Shown here piece after piece: positions 43,499-46,724 of a stretch of DNA of 46,724 bases. The notes beneath the pieces were generated by a model. That model was not told the origin of the DNA. It made no database searches and saw nothing but the letters and a program-made list of their open reading frames with translations. The first letter of the stretch is position 1. Each line of letters starts with the position of its first letter. The translations under genes and the position numbers were made by a program. The stretch covers positions 1 through 46,724 of the forward strand of contig JAKUNL010000008.1 in NCBI GenBank assembly GCA_022451925.1, in the 5' to 3' direction. The DNA comes from Dehalococcoidia bacterium (GTDB taxonomy: Bacteria > Chloroflexota > Dehalococcoidia > Lucifugimonadales > UBA3495).

Positions 43499-43990
43499 TC
43501 AGTTCACTGCGTTGTAGATTTGAGTCTTGCTGTTCCTGGTGACAACCGCACGAATCGTTGCAAAAACGATACCCGCGATATTTGCCACCACTGCTGAGCC
43601 AAGCGCTGTGTAGTAAACCGGAGACACTGTGGGCATCGCACAACATTCAATCTCTTGTGCCGCGCCGTATTGGTATCCCCCCCAGGCACCTAGGATTCCG
43701 GCACCTAGAACTACTACCGCTGTTAGTGCGAGTACCCAGCCATTTTCCCGGTCTATGTGCAGCCATGCTGTAAATGTGGCGATCCCTGCCCCTGCTCCTG
43801 CGGAGAAGAACAGTGACGCCATCCACGTTTCAATTGTTCTACCACCAAAAAAAACATATAACGACCAAGCGATGACTATTCCTATCATGCTTAGTACTAC
43901 GCCCAGCGTAACTCCACCGATAGAGCGCACGATTGGAACCACGAATGGTTCCATCTTCTCTCTAAAGTCCTTTTCGAACTCTGGTTGCAC
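43499..43990 (-). CDS. Small four-helix membrane protein in the ABC transporter operon
   Basis: A 163-residue protein starting at GTG 43990, with four hydrophobic segments at about 25-50, 58-80, 88-110 and 128-152 and short charged loops. The N-terminus is acidic (EFEKDFREKMEP). I do not recognise a family. Its position immediately upstream of oppB, 13 bases, suggests an accessory of the transporter, which canonical Opp operons lack. Confidence 0.72.
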   Translation of the reverse strand: MQPEFEKDFREKMEPFVVPIVRSIGGVTLGVVLSMIGIVIAWSLYVFFGGRTIETWMASLFFSAGAGAGIATFTAWLHIDRENGWVLALTAVVVLGAGILGAWGGYQYGAAQEIECCAMPTVSPVYYTALGSAVVANIAGIVFATIRAVVTRNSKTQIYNAVN

Positions 43991-44524
43991 CTTGTTTTGG
44001 AACCCCTTGGGTTATATACGCTTCTCTGAGCTGTTCCAATTAATCAAGAATGCCCAGTGTCATTTGGGTCGGACTTTTAATTTGCCGATAACCTTAGGAG
44101 GCATCTGATAGGGTTATACAGCTTATTAGCTAAGAGCGACGCCCAACCTTGCGAGATCGTCATTGGTGGGAAGACTTCATTTTGTTTTCCGCATTTGTAT
44201 AGAGAGGCTCGGCATCGCTTGACCCACCCGAATCGCTAGTAAGATATATACTATCGGCATTAGCAAGTCAATAGGTGCAATCTGCTTAGAAAATGGCCTG
44301 ATTAATGATATTAATTGACGTATTAACGGTGTGATGTCGTTTGTTTCAGGTGCAAAGCACGTTGACGAGTTGGTACTGGTATGGAGGATTCCGTCACAGT
44401 GATTGAGTTTGTGACTTTTTCTGCTTCTTGATGCAGGTCATATTCGAGCTTGTATCTACTGGCACAGTACAGAGCAATAGGGTTTCCATCTTTCCATTCA
44501 CAGGTGGTCTGGAATTATTAGGGT

Positions 44525-44573
44525 AAGCATTCAAAAGGATCCAACTTTATGGGACGGCTTATTTTGAATGCTT
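44525..44573. repeat. 12-bp perfect inverted repeat
   Basis: AAGCATTCAAAA (44525-44536) and TTTTGAATGCTT (44562-44573) are perfectly complementary, 25 bases apart. It could form a hairpin in a leader of the permease transcript or be an operator pair or the ends of a small miniature element. Confidence 0.4.
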
Positions 44574-44609
44574 GTAGTCCTTGGCATAAGACTAGAAAGA
44601 TCGAAGATA

Positions 44610-44661
44610 CTATCGAGGTTTAATATACTCAAACCCAGACCTGGCGCAGGTCCCCCTGTTG
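44610..44661 (-). pseudogene. Remnant of the 3' end of a second family-5 binding-protein gene
   Basis: The minus strand encodes IQQGDLRQV and, after a two-base deletion, GFEYIKPR followed by TAG at 44610-44612. The intact binding protein 160 bases upstream ends QGDLRQINGFEYIAPR followed by a stop. The DNA is alignable over about 50 bases. Only this end is preserved; no similarity continues upstream. Confidence 0.75.
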
Positions 44662-44690
44662 GATTTAATCGGTGAGTTTGACGCGTCAAG

Positions 44691-44723
44691 AAAAAGAGCC
44701 GGCCCTCAAGGCCGGCTCTTTTT
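44691..44723 (-). terminator. Rho-independent terminator of the binding-protein gene
   Basis: A perfect 14-bp stem AAAAAGAGCCGGCC/GGCCGGCTCTTTTT with loop CTCAA, 49 bases after the binding-protein stop; T tract on both strands. It separates abundant binding-protein transcripts from the permease genes. Confidence 0.93.
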
Positions 44724-44771
44724 CGTTACCAATGTGAGTCTTAATAACAGGGTTGTGTGTTTCAGTGGGTT

Positions 44772-46580
44772 TTAGCGAGGAGCAATGTACTCGAACCCAT
44801 TGATTTGACGTAGATCCCCTTGTTTGACATGTCCTTTCCAAGAATTAACGTCTATGTTTGGTCCGACAGGCCATACGTTATCGTTGACATATAGGCCAAT
44901 CATCGCAAATGCGTTATCGAAGTTCCACCGAGCGAGAGCGTCTTCCGCCGCCTCTCTGTCGGCTCGTAGAATCGACGCTTTGGCTTTGGCTATATTCTCT
45001 TCTAAGAAGTCATGTTCTGCTCCGTAACTGAATGGCGACGCATTCAGATAGCTTGCAAAGCCTTGAGTCGGTGCTAATCGAATAGATGCCGCGTGACATG
45101 TAGCGCCTCGGTATGTTCGCGCAACCAACGTAGGCCTTAAAGTTCCGTAAGGTACGTTTTGGAATTTTACGTTAATTCCGATGTCGTCCCAGAATTGTGC
45201 GATTGCTTCGCATGCTTCAAGTTCTGAAGGTGCACCACGGATGGCTGCCGTGAGCGTGATATCGAACCCATCAGCTACGCCTGCTTCGGCCAAGAGGGCT
45301 TTAGCAGCCTCGGGGTCATACTCCCATACCATATCTGCATCATATCGCGCTTCATCAGGGCCACCCCACCCTTGGAGTGTATTTGGGTGACCAAACCCAA
45401 GTAGTAGGTTATCGATAAGAGATTGTCGGTCGATTGCGATAGATAGTGCTTTACGAACTTTTACTGCGTCCGCCCATTCTGGTGAATCAACATCTGAGTT
45501 AGGCGATATCCATGGGTGGTCACGATCTTCGTCCCATACTTGGTATCCATCTTCTTCTTTTAGATGGAGATTACCGTAGAAATTCAATTGAGATTGCATT
45601 GCGTTTGGAACCTGTAAGAGTGTGGCACCTTTTACCTTTTCTGCTTCAGGTATCGAGTCCAGGGCCATCACAAAGGTGTCTAAGGTTCCTGTTTGGAAAC
45701 CAGCTACTCTGGCAGATTCTTCAGGAATTTCCCACGCTACCATCTTTGCAAAATTGGGCGTTTGTCTCCAATGGTTTTCAACAGCAGGCATTTCCCAGTA
45801 TTCGCCGGTTTTCCATTCACCGATCTGCCAAGGTCCGGTTGCAGCAGTGTTGCGATTTGCTTCTTCTTCCCCGTCTTGTTCATATTGCTTCTTACTTACT
45901 ATCCAAGCACAAACTGAACGAGGCATTCCCATTAGTTCGAGTATTCCAACGTCGGAGAAAGGAGTGCCCGTATCGACTATCCAGGTATAGTCGTCTGGCA
46001 TTTCTCTACTTCCGTTCTCATTAAAGAACACTTCTTTAGCGATGGATGCTCGGGCATGTTTTTCGCTGTAGGCTACCTGTTCGAACGAGAATTCGACGTC
46101 TTTGGCCGTCATTTCGCCGAATCCCTTATGGAATTGGACTCCTTTTCGAATTTGGTAAGTCCAAATTTGTCCATCTGGAGAAATTTCCCAACTCTCAGCG
46201 AGTCCTGGGAGCAGTTCGTTCCCTTCAAACGCGTGGATACCTAGGGTTTCGGTGATGGGAGCAGCGCTATTGAGGAATATTTGAGGGTTACCAGAAATTT
46301 TGGGGCTACCAAAATATGGGCCAAGTTCTTTCTGACCCACATTTAAGGTACCTGACAGTTTGGCAACTACTTCGGGTGCTTTAGTCGGAGCTGCAGTTGC
46401 AGCAGGGGCTGATTTGTCCCCCGATGCTGGTACCGCTGTGGGCGCGGCTGTTGCGCTCGTATCACCTGTAGATGGTACAGGTGTAGCTGTCGCTGAAGAG
46501 CCGCACGCTATAAGAGCGACTAATAGGATAGCCAAAGGCCCTAGGATCATTAGTTTGGGGTACTTTATCCAGTGATTCAA
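44772..46580 (-). CDS. Family-5 extracellular solute-binding lipoprotein (oligopeptide/dipeptide type)
   Basis: About 602 residues. The N-terminus has a lipoprotein signal peptide: basic start (NHWIKYPKLM), hydrophobic core (LGPLAILLVALIA) and lipobox LIAC with the lipidated Cys at about 26. A Thr/Ala/Pro-rich linker of 50 residues follows, then the SBP_bac_5 domain (GLAESWEISPDGQIWTYQIRKGVQFHKG; KVRKALSIAIDRQSLIDNLL). It captures a substrate outside the membrane for the downstream permease; peptides are usual, but other organic compounds occur. I start at TTG 46580 with GGAGG ten bases before; TTG 46589 would sit one base from that site. Confidence 0.92.
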   Translation of the reverse strand: MNHWIKYPKLMILGPLAILLVALIACGSSATATPVPSTGDTSATAAPTAVPASGDKSAPAATAAPTKAPEVVAKLSGTLNVGQKELGPYFGSPKISGNPQIFLNSAAPITETLGIHAFEGNELLPGLAESWEISPDGQIWTYQIRKGVQFHKGFGEMTAKDVEFSFEQVAYSEKHARASIAKEVFFNENGSREMPDDYTWIVDTGTPFSDVGILELMGMPRSVCAWIVSKKQYEQDGEEEANRNTAATGPWQIGEWKTGEYWEMPAVENHWRQTPNFAKMVAWEIPEESARVAGFQTGTLDTFVMALDSIPEAEKVKGATLLQVPNAMQSQLNFYGNLHLKEEDGYQVWDEDRDHPWISPNSDVDSPEWADAVKVRKALSIAIDRQSLIDNLLLGFGHPNTLQGWGGPDEARYDADMVWEYDPEAAKALLAEAGVADGFDITLTAAIRGAPSELEACEAIAQFWDDIGINVKFQNVPYGTLRPTLVARTYRGATCHAASIRLAPTQGFASYLNASPFSYGAEHDFLEENIAKAKASILRADREAAEDALARWNFDNAFAMIGLYVNDNVWPVGPNIDVNSWKGHVKQGDLRQINGFEYIAPR

Positions 46581-46724
46581 GACGGGCAAACCTCCAATTT
46601 TATTAGAGAATCATGTAATCCAATACTCTCAGGACCCGTCTCTTTAGTCAGGTCTACTTAGAGACAACTTGTGAGGGTATTTTGGCGCTCGGAGAAATAT
46701 GTTAAGCCGACTCGTAGTTTTGCA

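Larger units (their letters stand above)
43991..44771. other. 781-base gap between transporter genes and binding-protein gene
   Basis: It contains, in order on plus coordinates, a 12-bp inverted repeat (44525-44573), a remnant of a binding-protein 3' end (44610-44661) and a terminator (44691-44723), each listed separately. A separate promoter for the permease genes must lie between 43991 and about 44500 but is not obvious. Confidence 0.5.

Noticed and set aside
1-46724. CRISPR arrays, insertion sequences, prophage, toxin-antitoxin pairs
   Set aside because: No regularly spaced repeats, transposase, integrase, phage structural genes or typical small overlapping pairs were seen.

Overview
The window looks like chromosomal DNA of a free-living bacterium, most probably a marine member of the Chloroflexota (SAR202/Dehalococcoidia-like). 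This is inference from gene content: several luciferase-like flavin monooxygenases, a GMC oxidoreductase, AhpD/CMD-family proteins, an Eis-type acetyltransferase, a family-5 substrate-binding lipoprotein with an Opp-type transporter, and two MFS carriers. No rRNA, phylogenetic marker tree, phage, insertion sequence or CRISPR array is present to settle it. Most genes lie on the minus strand; only a few short runs are on plus.

Layout. 1-2000: the 3' end of an unknown gene, tRNA-Gly(CCC) and a class I aminotransferase. 2138-5377: a selenoprotein locus. A GrdB/PrdB-like reductase-family protein and an AhpD-like protein each run through one in-frame UGA, and each UGA is followed at the right distance by a GUU-loop hairpin of SECIS type. 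They flank an arylsulfotransferase-family gene. 5417-17620: a catabolic/redox accessory region with a flavin-binding PNPOx-like protein, GMC oxidoreductase, three luciferase-like monooxygenases, a methyltransferase, two MFS carriers, epoxide hydrolase plus CMD protein, and an SRAP DNA-protein crosslink enzyme. 17887-20892: plus-strand genes (Nudix, small membrane protein, ketopantoate reductase-like, ABM monooxygenase, small unknown). 21013-22605: two tRNA-Thr genes flanking an Eis-type acetyltransferase.

23273-27178 is the most interesting regulatory locus. A cobalamin-binding protein with the Wx9EH motif of CarH-type B12 photoreceptors, but with an XRE-type DNA-binding domain at its C-terminus, is followed in the same direction by a DUF523-DUF1722 protein of the RudS type (tRNA 4-thiouridine desulfidase). 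A perfect palindrome overlaps the likely -10 box upstream of the pair. A zinc-ribbon protein and an SDR-DUF2867 protein lie just upstream on the same strand. The combination suggests a light-controlled operon that erases the near-UV-sensitive tRNA base s4U.

27690-29950: FAD amine oxidase-like gene with a LysR regulator. 30611-32607: biotin carboxyl carrier protein and biotin carboxylase. 32693-36790: core genes in the order YbeY, DnaX, YbaB, RecR, RecO. 37285-39303: tRNA-Glu(TTC), ArgC and endonuclease III. 39400-46580: an oligopeptide/dipeptide-type ABC transporter (binding lipoprotein, small membrane protein, two permeases, two ATPases) closed by a terminator, with a remnant of the 3' end of a second binding-protein gene.
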